A model generated the notes under the pieces. It worked only from the letters and a program-made list of their open reading frames with translations. It had not been told where the DNA came from and made no database searches. Position numbers and translations under genes: made by a program. A stretch of DNA of 64,000 bases, from the NCBI RefSeq assembly GCF_001308265.1, contig NZ_CP012023.1, positions 1,812,932 to 1,876,931 of the forward strand. The letters run 5' to 3'. Source of the stretch: Celeribacter marinus (GTDB taxonomy: Bacteria; Pseudomonadota; Alphaproteobacteria; Rhodobacterales; Rhodobacteraceae). Shown piece after piece: positions 9,101 through 19,641 of this stretch; the first letter of the stretch is position 1; every line of letters starts with the position of its first letter.

Positions 9101-9966
9101 TGCAGGACCGCATGGAGCAATGCCGTGACGCCGTTCAACAGTGTTTGAATGATGCGCTTGCCCCGTTGGGCGAGCGTCCGGTCGAAGTGGCAATGCGGTA
9201 TGCGTTGGGCGGTGGTAAGCGTTTGCGCGCGTTTTTGGTTATGGAGGGTGCGCAGCTTCACGGTATTGCGCCTGCGCAATCCGTTTGGGCGGCCGCAGCG
9301 ATTGAATCTATTCATGCTTATTCACTGGTTCATGATGATTTGCCGTGCATGGATGATGACGATGTGCGCCGTGGTCAACCGACCGTTCACAAGCGGTGGG
9401 ATGATGCAACGGCGGTGCTCGTCGGTGATGCGCTTCAGACGCTTGCCTTTGATCTTTTGACCCGCCCTGAATTGGGCGCATCGAGCCAGATTAGGGTCGA
9501 TTTGATTGCGTCTCTAGCTAAGTCATCGGGCATTGGCGGAATGGTTTTGGGTCAGGCTCAAGACATTGCTGCGGAAACCGCAATGATCCCGCTCGACCTT
9601 GCGGCGATCACCGAGTTGCAGGCTAATAAGACAGGTGCACTGATCGAATGGTCCGCGCGTGCGGGCGCAATTTTGGGTGGGGCTGATCCAACGGCGCTTG
9701 GCCATTATGCAAAAGCCGTGGGTTTGGCGTTTCAAATCCAAGACGATATTCTAGATGTCGAAGGCGATGCGGCGAAAACTGGCAAAGCCGTTGGCAAAGA
9801 TGCCGATGCGGGAAAGGCCACGTTTGTCTCTTTGTTGGGTCTTACGGGTGCAAAAACACGGGCACGCGATTTGGTCGATGAGGCTTGTGCGGCATTGAGC
9901 CACTATGGCACACGCGCGGATGGCTTGCGGGATGTCGCTCGTTTCGTTATCTCGCGTGAAACTTAA
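9100..9966 (+). CDS. ispA: Farnesyl diphosphate synthase (short-chain polyprenyl synthase)
   Basis: This enzyme condenses DMAPP with two IPP units to give farnesyl diphosphate, the precursor of undecaprenyl phosphate, ubiquinone and carotenoids. The 288-aa protein has the first aspartate-rich motif in [18 protein letters not shown] and the second in [13 protein letters not shown], and [11 protein letters not shown] near the N-terminus for IPP binding. The start overlaps the xseB stop by one base. dxs follows 16 bases later, which places two isoprenoid genes in one operon. A geranylgeranyl product is possible, but the operon context favours farnesyl. Confidence 0.94.
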   Translation: MQDRMEQCRDAVQQCLNDALAPLGERPVEVAMRYALGGGKRLRAFLVMEGAQLHGIAPAQSVWAAAAIESIHAYSLVHDDLPCMDDDDVRRGQPTVHKRWDDATAVLVGDALQTLAFDLLTRPELGASSQIRVDLIASLAKSSGIGGMVLGQAQDIAAETAMIPLDLAAITELQANKTGALIEWSARAGAILGGADPTALGHYAKAVGLAFQIQDDILDVEGDAAKTGKAVGKDADAGKATFVSLLGLTGAKTRARDLVDEACAALSHYGTRADGLRDVARFVISRET

Positions 9967-9982
9967 GGCAGGAGTTGCGACA

Positions 9983-11911
9983 ATGTCCGACCGCCCTCAA
10001 ACACCGATCCTTGACCGTGTAACGGTCCCCGCCGATATGAAGGCGCTCACTGATAGTGAGCTAAAACGCCTCGCGGGGGAGTTGCGGGCCGAGACGATTT
10101 CGGCAGTGTCCGAGACGGGTGGGCACCTTGGTGCGGGTCTGGGCGTTGTTGAGTTGACTGTGGCGCTTCATGCCGTGTTCGATACGCCAAAGGATCGGTT
10201 GATCTGGGATGTGTCGCACCAGTGTTATCCGCATAAAATCCTGACGGGTCGGCGCGATCGCATTCGCACGCTGCGCCAACCGGGCGGGTTGTCGGGGTTC
10301 ACCAAGCGTTCTGAAAGCCCTTATGATCCGTTTGGCGCGGCGCATAGTTCAACGTCGATTTCCGCCGCCCTCGGGTTTGCGGTAGCGCGTGATCTGGGCG
10401 GAGCGACTGAACACGGGATCGGTGATGCGATTGCCGTGATCGGGGACGGGTCTATGTCTGCGGGTATGGCGTTTGAGGCCATGAACAACGCGGGGCATTT
10501 GGGCAAGCGGATGATTGTTATTCTCAACGATAACGAGATGTCGATTGCCGAACCTGTGGGCGCATTGTCGTCGTATTTGTCGCGCCTGTACGCGGGTGCG
10601 CCGTTTCAGGAATTGAAAGCGGCAGCCAAGGGGGCGGTGTCGCTCTTGCCGCATCCGTTCCAAGAGGGCGCCAAGCGGGCCAAGGAAATGCTCAAGGGCA
10701 TGACCGTGGGCGGCACGATGTTCGAGGAGTTGGGATTTTCCTATGTCGGCCCGATTGATGGCCACGACATGGATCAACTGTTGTCGGTTCTACGCACGGT
10801 TAAAACGCGCGCCACGGGTCCGATCCTGATCCACGCGATCACGAAAAAGGGCAAGGGTTACGCCCCCGCCGAGGCCGCCGCCGACAAAGGTCACGCAACG
10901 GCGAAATTCGATGTTGTCACAGGCAAGCAGAAAAAGACGAAATCAAACGCGCCGTCCTATACGTCGGTGTTTGCCAAAGCGTTATTGGATGAGGCGACAC
11001 GCGACGATAAAATCTGTGCGGTGACTGCGGCGATGCCCGATGGCACGGGGTTGAACCTATTTGCGGAACGCTATCCGTCGCGGTGTTTTGACGTTGGCAT
11101 TGCCGAGCAACATGGTGTGACCTTTGCCGCTGGATTGGCCGCGGGCGGGATGAAACCGTTTTGCGCCATGTATTCGACGTTTCTACAACGCGGCTACGAT
11201 CAGGTGGTGCATGATGTGGCGATTCAACGCCTCCCCGTGCGTTTTGCGATTGATCGTGCGGGATTGGTTGGGGCCGATGGTGCGACCCATGCGGGATCGT
11301 TCGATGTGGCGTTCATGGCCAACCTGCCCGGTATGGTGGTGATGGCCGCCGCCGATGAGGCCGAGTTGGTCCATATGGTGGCCACGGCTGTGGCGCACAA
11401 TGACGGGCCGATTGCGTTCCGGTATCCACGTGGCGAGGGGGTCGGTGTCGAGATGCCCGAGCGCGGTGTGCCGATTGAGATTGGCAAGGGCAGGATTGTC
11501 AAAGAGGGCACGCGCGTGGCGCTGTTGTCCTTTGGCACGCGCCTTGACGAGACGATGACCGCCGCCGAAGCGTTGGAGGTGCGTGGGGTGTCGTGTACCG
11601 TGGCCGATGCCCGTTTTGCCAAGCCGCTTGATGAGGATTTGATCCGCGATCTGGCCGCAAACCATGAGGCTCTCATCACGATTGAGGAGGGCGCAATCGG
11701 CGGATTCGGGTCACATGTGGCCGATTTCCTTGCCAATGACGGCGTGTTCGATCGCGGGATTAAATTCCGCTCGATGGTGTTGCCTGACACGTTTATCGAT
11801 CAGGCCAGCCCCGAGGCGATGTACGAGGTCGCGGGCCTGAGTGCGGCGGATATCGAAGCCAAGGTTATGGCCGTTCTGGGCGTGGCCGATATCGCGACCA
11901 AGCGCGCCTAG
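9983..11911 (+). CDS. dxs: 1-deoxy-D-xylulose-5-phosphate synthase
   Basis: DXS joins pyruvate and glyceraldehyde 3-phosphate in a thiamine-diphosphate-dependent reaction, the entry step of the MEP isoprenoid pathway. The predicted protein is 642 aa. Key regions are the catalytic histidine area [12 protein letters not shown], the TPP/Mg site [18 protein letters not shown], the central DRAG motif in [18 protein letters not shown], and the C-terminal transketolase domain ([12 protein letters not shown]). A longer reading to 9905 would overlap ispA. The ATG at 9983 has aaggcaggag in front of it and is chosen. The enzyme consumes TPP; thiamine uptake genes are 5 kb away. Confidence 0.96.
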   Translation: MSDRPQTPILDRVTVPADMKALTDSELKRLAGELRAETISAVSETGGHLGAGLGVVELTVALHAVFDTPKDRLIWDVSHQCYPHKILTGRRDRIRTLRQPGGLSGFTKRSESPYDPFGAAHSSTSISAALGFAVARDLGGATEHGIGDAIAVIGDGSMSAGMAFEAMNNAGHLGKRMIVILNDNEMSIAEPVGALSSYLSRLYAGAPFQELKAAAKGAVSLLPHPFQEGAKRAKEMLKGMTVGGTMFEELGFSYVGPIDGHDMDQLLSVLRTVKTRATGPILIHAITKKGKGYAPAEAAADKGHATAKFDVVTGKQKKTKSNAPSYTSVFAKALLDEATRDDKICAVTAAMPDGTGLNLFAERYPSRCFDVGIAEQHGVTFAAGLAAGGMKPFCAMYSTFLQRGYDQVVHDVAIQRLPVRFAIDRAGLVGADGATHAGSFDVAFMANLPGMVVMAAADEAELVHMVATAVAHNDGPIAFRYPRGEGVGVEMPERGVPIEIGKGRIVKEGTRVALLSFGTRLDETMTAAEALEVRGVSCTVADARFAKPLDEDLIRDLAANHEALITIEEGAIGGFGSHVADFLANDGVFDRGIKFRSMVLPDTFIDQASPEAMYEVAGLSAADIEAKVMAVLGVADIATKRA

Positions 11912-11912
11912 G

Positions 11913-12773
11913 TCAGTGTGAGCGCAAAAGCGCTTTTAATCCCGATTTATAGTCGGGGTATAATAGCGTCACGCCCAGAACGGATTTGATCCGATCATTG
12001 CTGACCTTTTTGCTCTCGGCGTAAAAGCTACGCGCCATTGGCGACATGTCGGCGGTTTCAAACGCATCTGCAGGTGGAAGTGGCAATCCCAACAATTCGG
12101 CGGCATAGCCGATGACATCTTGGGGCGGTGCGGGGTCATCGTCACAAACGTTGAAGATTCCGCTGCATTGGGGTCTATTTATGGATGCCTCAACAACTTG
12201 CGCAATGTCCGCGACATGGGTGCGCGAGAACACCTGACCCTGCTTGATGATGCGCCGCGCCGTCCCTGCGCGTACTTTTGCAAATGGCCCGCGACCGGGA
12301 CCGTAGATGCCCGCAAGGCGAAAGATAGACAGCGGGATGTCGTGGGTGTCGCAAAATTCGGCCCATGCGGCCTCAGCCTCAACGCGCATTTGTCCCCGTT
12401 TTGTGGCGGGTGAGAGCGGGGTCGTTTCGTCTACCCATGCGCCGCCATGGTCGCCGTAGACACCCGTGGTTGACAGGTAACCGATCCATTTGAGACGCGG
12501 TGCGGCCTTGGACAAAAGTGCGCGGTGTTGGGCCAGCATCGGATCTCCATCGGCATCTGGCGCAGCGGACACAAGTAGGTGGGTCGCCTCCAAAAGAGCA
12601 GTTGCAATATCATCCTCGGGTAAAACAAGCGGTGTGACACCAGCCGCCTCAAAGCTTTGGCGTTTGGCCGCATTGCGTATTGTCCCTGACACCTGCCACC
12701 CTTTTGTTGTGAGCCGTGATGCGAGGGCCTGCGCGCTATATCCATGTCCGAATGAAAAGAGATGTCCCGTCAC
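11913..12773 (-). CDS. NAD-dependent epimerase/SDR-family protein (YeeZ-like)
   Basis: The 286-aa protein has an atypical dinucleotide-binding start, SFGHGYSAQALASRLTTKGW, a conserved YLSTTGVYGDHGGAWVDE that supplies the SDR tyrosine region, and FRLAGIYGPGRGPF. This is the pattern of the extended-SDR YeeZ-like group of unknown substrate. It is transcribed towards dxs and ends 2 bases from the dxs stop. Its start lies about 130 bases from the divergent amn start. Function beyond NAD(P)-linked sugar or amide chemistry cannot be stated. Confidence 0.85.
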   Translation of the reverse strand: MTGHLFSFGHGYSAQALASRLTTKGWQVSGTIRNAAKRQSFEAAGVTPLVLPEDDIATALLEATHLLVSAAPDADGDPMLAQHRALLSKAAPRLKWIGYLSTTGVYGDHGGAWVDETTPLSPATKRGQMRVEAEAAWAEFCDTHDIPLSIFRLAGIYGPGRGPFAKVRAGTARRIIKQGQVFSRTHVADIAQVVEASINRPQCSGIFNVCDDDPAPPQDVIGYAAELLGLPLPPADAFETADMSPMARSFYAESKKVSNDRIKSVLGVTLLYPDYKSGLKALLRSH

Positions 12774-12904
12774 GTTTGTTTGATCCTCAATGTCTAGTTT
12801 CTAAGCATGGTCTTGCGCCGCGCGGCCAAGTGGTGACAAATGACTCTAGAGGCTTGGGCCTAAAATCAAGCGCAAAAAAGACGCACATCAATACGAGGTC
12901 TTCC

Positions 12905-14389
12905 GTGAATCAAAATTCTGTTCCTTTGACCATACAGACGCCACCGGCGCCCGATGCCGAACTGTTTTCAGATGCCGCCGCCGCGGTCGACCGGTTGGAG
13001 GAGCTATATCGGTCCGCAACCCGCTATCTTACCGAACGGTTTTCCGAGGCCGCAACGGGGGCCGTGCCACATGCGCGCCACCGCGCGTTTTATCCCGAAA
13101 TCCGTGTGAGGACGACCTCGTTCGCCGCAATGGACAGTCGCCTGTCCTTTGGTCATGTGTCCAAGCCGGGTAGCTATTCAACGACGATCACGCGCCCCGA
13201 TTTGTTTCGTAACTATCTCATTCAACAGATCACGCAAATTATCCGCAATCATGGCGTATCAGTGTCCATTGGGCCATCCGAGGTGCCGATGCCCGTTCAC
13301 TTTGCCGTTGCAAATGATGAGAGCATTACCATCCCCCAAGAGGGCGCGATGGACTACCCGTTGCGCGACTACTTTGATGTGCCTGATTTGGCGACAACGC
13401 ACGACAATATCGTCAATGGCTCGGGATATCTGAACGAGGACGGGTCAGGGCCGCTTGCGCCCTTTACCGCGCAGCGCGTGGATTATTCGCTCGCGCGTTT
13501 GTCGCACTACACTGCGACCGATGCGACCCATTTTCAAAACCATGTTCTGTTCACGAACTACCAGTTTTATGTGTCCGAGTTCGAGGCATATGCGCGCGCG
13601 CAACTTGATGACCCTAACAGCGGCTATACGTCTTTTGTATCGACTGGAAATGTCGAAATTTTCGATGGGCAGACCCCAATCGCGCCGACAACAAAGATGC
13701 CGCAAATGCCAACATATCACCTCAAACGTGCTGATGGATCGGGCGTCACTTTGGTCAATATCGGTGTTGGTCCGTCGAATGCCAAAACCGCCACAGATCA
13801 CATTGCCGTGCTGCGCCCCCATGCGTGGATCATGGTGGGTCACTGCGCGGGGCTTCGCAACTCGCAACGGCTTGGTGACTTCGTCCTCGCACATGCCTAT
13901 CTGCGCGAGGATCATGTGTTGGATGCCGATCTGCCCGTTTGGGTTCCGATCCCCGCCTTGGCTGAAATTCAGACATCACTCGAGGGTGCGGTTGCGGACA
14001 TCACTCAGCTTGAAGGTTACGAGTTGAAGCGGATTATGCGCACGGGCACCGTGGCGACAATTGATAACCGGAATTGGGAATTGCGTGATCAATCTGGCCC
14101 TGTGCAACGATTGAGCCAATCGCGCGCCGTGGCACTTGATATGGAAAGCGCTACGATTGCAGCGAATGGATTTCGGTTTCGCGTCCCGTATGGCACACTT
14201 TTGTGCGTCTCGGATAAGCCACTTCATGGCGAGTTGAAGCTGCCAGGAATGGCGTCAGATTTCTATACGTCTCAGGTCGCTCGTCATTTGCTGATCGGAA
14301 TTCGAGCGATGGAGAGGTTGCGAGAGATGCCGATTGAGCGCATTCATAGCCGAAAATTGCGCTCTTTTGAGGAAACAGCGTTCCTGTAA
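12905..14389 (+). CDS. amn: AMP nucleosidase
   Basis: Amn hydrolyses AMP to adenine and ribose 5-phosphate and helps set the adenylate pool. The predicted protein is 494 aa. The N-terminal domain contains RLSFGHVSKPGSYSTTITRP. The C-terminal nucleoside-phosphorylase-like domain has AWIMVGHCAGLRNSQRLGD and, near the end, RAVALDMESATIAANGFRF, where the acidic ribose-binding residue lies, plus LLCVSDKPLHGELKLPG. The reading frame is open to 12716, but that stretch overlaps the neighbouring gene. The GTG at 12905, preceded by acgagg, gives the normal family length and is preferred. Confidence 0.92.
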   Translation: MNQNSVPLTIQTPPAPDAELFSDAAAAVDRLEELYRSATRYLTERFSEAATGAVPHARHRAFYPEIRVRTTSFAAMDSRLSFGHVSKPGSYSTTITRPDLFRNYLIQQITQIIRNHGVSVSIGPSEVPMPVHFAVANDESITIPQEGAMDYPLRDYFDVPDLATTHDNIVNGSGYLNEDGSGPLAPFTAQRVDYSLARLSHYTATDATHFQNHVLFTNYQFYVSEFEAYARAQLDDPNSGYTSFVSTGNVEIFDGQTPIAPTTKMPQMPTYHLKRADGSGVTLVNIGVGPSNAKTATDHIAVLRPHAWIMVGHCAGLRNSQRLGDFVLAHAYLREDHVLDADLPVWVPIPALAEIQTSLEGAVADITQLEGYELKRIMRTGTVATIDNRNWELRDQSGPVQRLSQSRAVALDMESATIAANGFRFRVPYGTLLCVSDKPLHGELKLPGMASDFYTSQVARHLLIGIRAMERLREMPIERIHSRKLRSFEETAFL

Positions 14390-14521
14390 GGCAGTTTTTT
14401 GCCCTAAATACGGTAAAAATTGGGGCAAAAGCATACTAATAGTTGTGCCGTCCTACAATATTCGCTTAAAAATACGCGATAACCCCCAACTACATGGGGG
14501 AGAGATACGAGGAGTTACAGA

Positions 14522-14812
14522 ATGTCTACGAAACCAATGACTAAGACCCAGCTTGTTGCCGCACTGGCCGAAGACATGGGCACCGACAAGAAATCCGCTG
14601 CTGCTGCACTGGACGCCGTAACAGGCATCATCACCAAAGAAGTGTCCGCCGGTGGTGCTGTGACCCTTCCGGGTGTTGGCAAAATTTATTGCCGTGAGCG
14701 CCCTGAGCGTATGGTCCGCAACCCGCAGACTGGCGAGCAGATGAAAAAAGCAGCTGACAAAGTTGTAAAGATGACAATTGCTAAAGCGCTTAAAGACAGC
14801 GTGAACGGCTAA
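14522..14812 (+). CDS. HU-family nucleoid DNA-binding protein
   Basis: The 96-aa basic protein has the HU/IHF fold: helical start MTKTQLVAALAEDMGTDKKS, then GAVTLPGVGKIYCRERPERM leading into the DNA-binding arm RMVRNPQTGEQMKKAADKVV. It bends and compacts DNA. The arm carries the expected RNPQTG in place of the more common RNPATG. A strong gaggagttacag ribosome site and an efficient downstream terminator suggest high expression as a single gene. It could be a homodimeric HU or one subunit of a heterodimer; no partner is in the window. Confidence 0.94.
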   Translation: MSTKPMTKTQLVAALAEDMGTDKKSAAAALDAVTGIITKEVSAGGAVTLPGVGKIYCRERPERMVRNPQTGEQMKKAADKVVKMTIAKALKDSVNG

Positions 14813-14834
14813 TTTCGTTTGATCTTTTGGGGAG

Positions 14835-14866
14835 GGGGTCGCGTTATGCGGCCCCTTTTCTGTTTT
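14835..14866 (+). terminator. Rho-independent terminator of the HU gene
   Basis: An 8-bp GC stem (14835-14842 with 14848-14855, one G-T pair) with loop gttat is followed by ttttctgtttt. It lies 22 bases after the HU stop. Confidence 0.85.
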
Positions 14867-14926
14867 GAAGCCTCGTTATAGATCTTTCGTCTGCCGCGCA
14901 GCGTTGGTGAATCCGAAGGAGCGACT

Positions 14927-15787
14927 ATGGATATCAGAGCCATTTTTATGGGCCTTGCGTTTGTGTTTATATGGTCCTCCGCATTTACGTCTGCGCGGAT
15001 TATTGTGGCTGATGCACCCGCTTTAGCGGCTCTTGCGGTCCGGTTTTTTCTATCGGGAGCGGTTGGTGTCGCAATCGCGCGTAGCCTTGGTCAAAGTTGG
15101 ATTTTTTCGCGTGCACAATGGCGCGGTATCATCATTTTTGGCCTGTGCCAGAACGCGGCCTATCTTGGGCTTTATTTCCTCGCCATGCGCTCTGTCGAGG
15201 CTTCGCTCGCCTCCATTCTAGCGTCCTCGATGCCACTGGTTGTGGCGCTCTTTTCGACCCTATTCCTGCATGAACGGCCTAAACCGATTGCGGTGGCTGG
15301 ACTTGTCACGGGGTTCATCGGGGTTCTTGTTATCATGTCGCATCGTTTGTCCGCGGGCAGTGATGTGGTGGGCATTTTGATGTGTGTCGTGGGCACGGTG
15401 GCGCTTGCGGTCGCGACCCTCACATTGCGTTCGACAGGTGCGGGTAAAAACGCGTTGATGGTGGTCGGCATTCAAAGTTTGATCGGTGCGTCCGTCTTGG
15501 CTGTCGCATCACCCTTCGTGGATGTGTACGCGCTCAATATGTCCGGCACATTGGTTGTCGCGATGCTGTACACAACGTTTTTGCCCGGACTGTTTGCCAC
15601 GTGGCTATGGTTCAAATTGGTCGAACGCATAGGCACCGTGAAGGCGGCCGCATTCCATTTTCTCAATCCGTTTTTTGGCGTGGCAATTGCTGCGGCTCTT
15701 TTGGGCGAAGCGGTCACGCAATGGGATATGATCGGGGTTGCCACGATTATGGTGGGCATCCTCGCGGTGCAGTTGTCAAAGGCGTAG
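14927..15787 (+). CDS. EamA/DMT-superfamily inner-membrane transporter
   Basis: The 286-aa protein consists of about ten membrane helices in two EamA repeats. The first begins MGLAFVFIWSSAFTSARII, the second includes KAAAFHFLNPFFGVAIAAALLGE. FIWSSAFTSAR near the N-terminus and FLNPFFGVAIA in the last third are typical of RhaT/EamA exporters of amino acids or other metabolites. The start is preceded by gaaggag. It is convergent with aroC, with 2 bases between the stops. It shares the fold but little sequence with the transporter at 5.0 kb. Confidence 0.9.
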   Translation: MDIRAIFMGLAFVFIWSSAFTSARIIVADAPALAALAVRFFLSGAVGVAIARSLGQSWIFSRAQWRGIIIFGLCQNAAYLGLYFLAMRSVEASLASILASSMPLVVALFSTLFLHERPKPIAVAGLVTGFIGVLVIMSHRLSAGSDVVGILMCVVGTVALAVATLTLRSTGAGKNALMVVGIQSLIGASVLAVASPFVDVYALNMSGTLVVAMLYTTFLPGLFATWLWFKLVERIGTVKAAAFHFLNPFFGVAIAAALLGEAVTQWDMIGVATIMVGILAVQLSKA

Positions 15788-15789
15788 CG

Positions 15790-16902
15790 CTATTGGGTCT
15801 TGCCGCCGATGTGACCGCGTGGGCCATCGCCCACCTGACCGCGATGCAAGAGTAGGTGATCAAGGACAACACAGGCCATCATCGCCTCGCCGACAGGCAC
15901 CGCGCGAATGCCGACACACGGGTCATGGCGGCCCTTTGTGATCAGGTCTATGTCCTTGCCATCTTTGTCGATGGTTTGGCGCGGCGTTAGGATCGATGAT
16001 GTCGGTTTAACGGCAAAGCGGACGATCAAATCCTGACCTGTGGAGATCCCGCCCAAGATGCCACCCGCATGATTGGACCCAAATTCAGGCCCATTTGGCC
16101 CCATCCGCATTTCGTCTGCGTTCTCTTCGCCGGTCAGACAGGCCGCATTCATGCCCTCGCCAATCTCAACGCCTTTAACGGCGTTAATCGACATCATTGC
16201 AGCGGCCAAATCAGTGTCTAACTTGGCATAAATCGGCGCGCCAAGGCCCGCTGGCACACCTGTACACATGACCTCACAGACCGCACCAACCGAGGAGCCG
16301 CTCTTACGAATGCCGTCCAGATATGTAGCCCATGTCGCCGCAGTCGCTGCCGAAGGCACCCAAAACGGGTTGTTATCAATTTCCGCCATATCGCGTGGCC
16401 CGTCGATGCCATGTGGCCCGATTTGGGTCATGTAGCCTTTGATTTCAACCGTTGGGGCAAGCTGTGCCAAGACCGCGCGTGCAATGCCGCCGGCCGCCAC
16501 TCGTGCCGCTGTTTCGCGCGCTGACGAACGCCCACCGCCACGGTAATCGCGAATTCCATATTTCTGGAAATAGGTGATATCGGCATGACCGGGGCGAAAC
16601 GCTTGCGCGATCTCTCCGTAGTCTTTGGACCGCTGGTCGGTATTGCGGATCATCAGTTGAATCGGCGTTCCGGTTGTTTTGCCTTCAAACACACCCGAGA
16701 GGATTTCAACCTGATCCGCTTCGCGCCGCTGTGTCGTGTATTTGGACGTGCCGGGTTTTCGTTTGTCGAGCCACACTTGTAGCATCGACTCGTCAATTTC
16801 AATTCCCGGAGGGCAGCCGTCAACAGTCGCCCCGAGCGCAGGACCATGACTTTCACCCCATGTGGTGAAGCGAAAAAGATGTCCGAAAGAATTCATGCTC
16901 AT
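15790..16902 (-). CDS. aroC: Chorismate synthase
   Basis: AroC converts EPSP to chorismate with reduced FMN, the last common step to aromatic amino acids and folate. The 370-aa protein shows the three family signatures: [18 protein letters not shown] near the N-terminus, the central [19 protein letters not shown], and the C-terminal [17 protein letters not shown]. The start lies about 95 bases from the divergent TPP riboswitch, so promoters for aroC and thiBPQ share this gap. Length and motifs are normal. Confidence 0.96.
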   Translation of the reverse strand: MSMNSFGHLFRFTTWGESHGPALGATVDGCPPGIEIDESMLQVWLDKRKPGTSKYTTQRREADQVEILSGVFEGKTTGTPIQLMIRNTDQRSKDYGEIAQAFRPGHADITYFQKYGIRDYRGGGRSSARETAARVAAGGIARAVLAQLAPTVEIKGYMTQIGPHGIDGPRDMAEIDNNPFWVPSAATAATWATYLDGIRKSGSSVGAVCEVMCTGVPAGLGAPIYAKLDTDLAAAMMSINAVKGVEIGEGMNAACLTGEENADEMRMGPNGPEFGSNHAGGILGGISTGQDLIVRFAVKPTSSILTPRQTIDKDGKDIDLITKGRHDPCVGIRAVPVGEAMMACVVLDHLLLHRGQVGDGPRGHIGGKTQ

Positions 16903-16996
16903 GGTCTGCTCCTCATGTTTCCTCTGCTTTATCCGATGTGGGGTCGGTGAGCAATCTCGGGGCTTGCACTTCTGGCGAAACGCTCATAGCGTCTGC

Positions 16997-17087
16997 GATA
17001 CCTCGGGGTGCCACCTTTGTTGTGGCTGAGATGCGAAAGCGGACCCGTTGAACCTGAACCGGCTAACACCGGCGGAGGGAAGGTATC
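16997..17087 (+). promoter_or_regulatory. TPP riboswitch (THI element)
   Basis: The P1 helix is gatacct (16997-17003) with aggtatc (17081-17087). Between them are the conserved THI-box blocks: gggGTGCC, GGCTGAGAtgcg, ACCCGTTGAACCTGA (17043-17057) and CCGGCTAACACCGGCGGAGGG, the last forming the P4/P5 side. It lies 50 bases upstream of the thiB start, so it most likely represses translation or expression of thiBPQ when thiamine diphosphate is plentiful. Confidence 0.97.
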
Positions 17088-17137
17088 AGCCACATAGCTG
17101 CCCCTTTTTCTTCGCCCATTTAACTATGGAGCGAGCC

Positions 17138-18115
17138 ATGAAATATGGACTGACTTTTGCAGCAACACTTGCTGCTTTCGGCGCGAACGCCGAGCCTTTG
17201 ACGATCTATGCACCTGACTATTTTGCCTCTGAGTGGGGTCCTGGCCCTGCGATTAAGGCGGCGTTCGAGGCCACTTGTGACGGGTGCGAGATCGAATATG
17301 TGACGGGTGATGTGTTGCCCCGTATCTTGCTTGAGGGCGAACGCACCCCCGCAGATGTCGTGATCGGGTTGAATTCCGATGTGACCAAGAAAGCCCGCGA
17401 AACGGGTATGTTTGTGCCTCATGGGCTGGATTTGTCTCCTTTGACGCTGCCACTTGAGTGGACGGACGATACCTTTTTGCCGTTCAACTGGGGCTATACG
17501 GCGTTCGTTTATGACAACACCAAAATCGCCAACCCGCCCACGTCCTTCGCCGAATTGGTGAACTCGGACGAAGATTGGACAATCGCTATCCAAGACCCGC
17601 GCACGTCGATTTCGGGTCTCGCACTTGTGCTGTGGGGGAACGAAGTGTTCGGTGATGACGCTGAGGCGGCGTGGGCCAAACTAGCGCCCAAGATCACCAC
17701 GGTAACCAAGGGATGGTCGGAGGCCTACGGCATGTTCACCGATGGCGAGGTGGATATGGTTTTGTCCTACACCACGTCTCCCGCCTACCACATCATTGCG
17801 GAGGACGATGTGACCAAATCGGCGGCTTTGTTTGATGAGGGGCACTACTTTATGGTGGAGTTGGCTGCGAAATTGGCAGGCACAGACCAGCCCGAGTTGG
17901 CCGATGAATTCATGGCGTTTATCTTGGATGAGCGGTTCCAGTCTTTGATTGCGACTGCGAATTGGTCTTATCCTGCGGCGTTGCCAAAGGCGCAATGGCC
18001 AGACGCGTTTTCGCAACTAAACTATCCTGAAAAGGCGATCTTTCTAAACGAGGATGAGGCCGCGGCGGCGCGTGATGGGGCAATCGACGCATGGCGCGCC
18101 GGCCTGTCTCAATAG
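17138..18115 (+). CDS. thiB: Thiamine ABC transporter, periplasmic binding protein
   Basis: ThiB captures thiamine and its phosphates in the periplasm for ThiPQ. The predicted 325-aa precursor has a short signal peptide (MKYGLTFAATLAAFGANA) and the binding-protein body with LTIYAPDYFASEWGPGPAIK, DVVIGLNSDVTKKARETG and VDMVLSYTTSPAYHI. The frame is open back into the riboswitch; the ATG at 17138 has ggagcgag upstream and starts at a proper signal peptide. The thiP gene overlaps its end. The riboswitch in front supports the substrate assignment. Confidence 0.95.
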   Translation: MKYGLTFAATLAAFGANAEPLTIYAPDYFASEWGPGPAIKAAFEATCDGCEIEYVTGDVLPRILLEGERTPADVVIGLNSDVTKKARETGMFVPHGLDLSPLTLPLEWTDDTFLPFNWGYTAFVYDNTKIANPPTSFAELVNSDEDWTIAIQDPRTSISGLALVLWGNEVFGDDAEAAWAKLAPKITTVTKGWSEAYGMFTDGEVDMVLSYTTSPAYHIIAEDDVTKSAALFDEGHYFMVELAAKLAGTDQPELADEFMAFILDERFQSLIATANWSYPAALPKAQWPDAFSQLNYPEKAIFLNEDEAAAARDGAIDAWRAGLSQ

Positions 18116-19641
18116 GCCAATGGGCGGGGTTGGGGGCGGCGGTACTAGTCGCCGTCCTCAGCCTTGGCACACTCGTCGCGGTCGCGGGACGGGCCGAGGA
18201 TTTCTCTAGCCTGTCTCGCCACGATTGGGCCTCTGTACGGTTTACGGTGGTGCAGGCTGCGTTGTCTGCGGCTCTCTCGGTCGCGATTTCTATTCCCGTT
18301 GCCCGCGCGTTGGCGCGTCGATCATTTGTGGGGCGTGGGGTGCTTGTCACGCTTCTTGGCGCGCCTTTCATTTTGCCCGTCATCGTTGCGATTCTTGGTC
18401 TTACGGCCGTGTTCGGGAAAAGCGGGATCGTCTCAAACTTGTTGATTTGGGCCGGATTAGAGCCGATTTCTATCTACGGATTTCATGGGGTGATTATCGC
18501 CCATGTATTTTTCAACATTCCGTTGGCGACGCGTCTTTTACTGCATGGTTGGGGAACTATTCCATCGGAGCGTTTCCGGCTTGCGGCGTCACTACGATTT
18601 ACCTCTATCGATGTCTTTCGCCATGTCGAGATCCCGATGCTCCGTGATATCGTGCCCGGTGCGTTGGCAGTGATTTTTTTGATCTGTACAACGTCTTTTG
18701 CGGTCGCCCTCACGTTTGGCGGTGGGCCTAAGGCGACCACAATCGAACTCGCGATTTATGAGGCATTTCGCTATGATTTTGACCTCGGCAAAGCGTCTCT
18801 TTTGGCGCTTATTCAATTTGCGATTTGTACTTGTGCTGCGCTTTTTTCATTCAAATACCGCGTGCCGCACATGGTTGGTGGGGGGCTAGATCGACCTGTT
18901 GCGCGCCTCGATACGGCGCGGCCAATATTGCGTCTGATTGATACGGTTTGGATTGTCCTCGCAGCACTCTTTTTGCTCGCGCCTCTCGCCGCATTGGTTG
19001 TGGATGGTGCGGGTGGTGTGTTGCAGCTTCCTGTTTCGGTTTGGTACGCGGCGGCGCGTTCCGTCCTCACCGCCCTTGGGTCTGCAGCACTTGCTATCGT
19101 TTTGTCTCTCGCGCTCGTTCTTGCTGGACAGAGATGGCATTGGATCGAAGGGGTTGGAATGCTTTCAATCGCGGCGTCACCGTTGGTCATGGGGACGGGG
19201 CTATTCATTATGATTTTCCCATTTTTTGATCCCGCCACACTGGCCCTTGTGATCACCGCGCTGGTGAATGCCGTGATGTCGCTCCCATTTGTCATTCGCG
19301 CAATTGCGCCCGCGATAGCAGGAAGCGAAGCCGCGTATGGAAAGCTTGCGGATGGGTTGGGGATGTCTGGATGGACGCGCTTGCGATTGGTGACGCTGCC
19401 GCGCATTCGTGCGCCTTTGGGGTTTGCCGCAGGTCTATCGGCGGCGTTATCCATGGGCGATCTTGGCGTCATCACGCTGTTTGCCCGCCCTGAGCAAGCA
19501 ACCTTGCCGTTGCAAATTTATCGCCTCATGGGGGCCTATCGCATGGATCAGGCGATGGGGGCGGCGCTTTTGTTGCTCGCGCTAAGCCTTGGCCTGTTTT
19601 ACATCTTTGATCGGGGAGGGCGCGGGCGTGCTCACACTTGA
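18091..19641 (+). CDS. thiP: Thiamine ABC transporter, permease
   Basis: The 516-aa protein is a duplicated permease with about twelve membrane helices. Each half carries a binding-protein-dependent transport loop: ERFRLAASLRFTSIDVFRHVEIP in the first, KLADGLGMSGWTRLRLVTLP in the second, the sites that contact the ATPase. It starts 25 bases inside thiB, and its last 14 bases overlap thiQ, so the three genes are translationally coupled. Ferric-iron permeases share this architecture; the upstream TPP riboswitch decides for thiamine. Confidence 0.94.
   Translation: MARRPVSIGQWAGLGAAVLVAVLSLGTLVAVAGRAEDFSSLSRHDWASVRFTVVQAALSAALSVAISIPVARALARRSFVGRGVLVTLLGAPFILPVIVAILGLTAVFGKSGIVSNLLIWAGLEPISIYGFHGVIIAHVFFNIPLATRLLLHGWGTIPSERFRLAASLRFTSIDVFRHVEIPMLRDIVPGALAVIFLICTTSFAVALTFGGGPKATTIELAIYEAFRYDFDLGKASLLALIQFAICTCAALFSFKYRVPHMVGGGLDRPVARLDTARPILRLIDTVWIVLAALFLLAPLAALVVDGAGGVLQLPVSVWYAAARSVLTALGSAALAIVLSLALVLAGQRWHWIEGVGMLSIAASPLVMGTGLFIMIFPFFDPATLALVITALVNAVMSLPFVIRAIAPAIAGSEAAYGKLADGLGMSGWTRLRLVTLPRIRAPLGFAAGLSAALSMGDLGVITLFARPEQATLPLQIYRLMGAYRMDQAMGAALLLLALSLGLFYIFDRGGRGRAHT

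Noticed and set aside
14396..14430. Weak hairpin ttttgccc/gggcaaaa between amn and the HU gene
   Set aside because: The 18-base loop and lack of a T run on the plus strand make termination of amn doubtful, so it was not listed as a feature.
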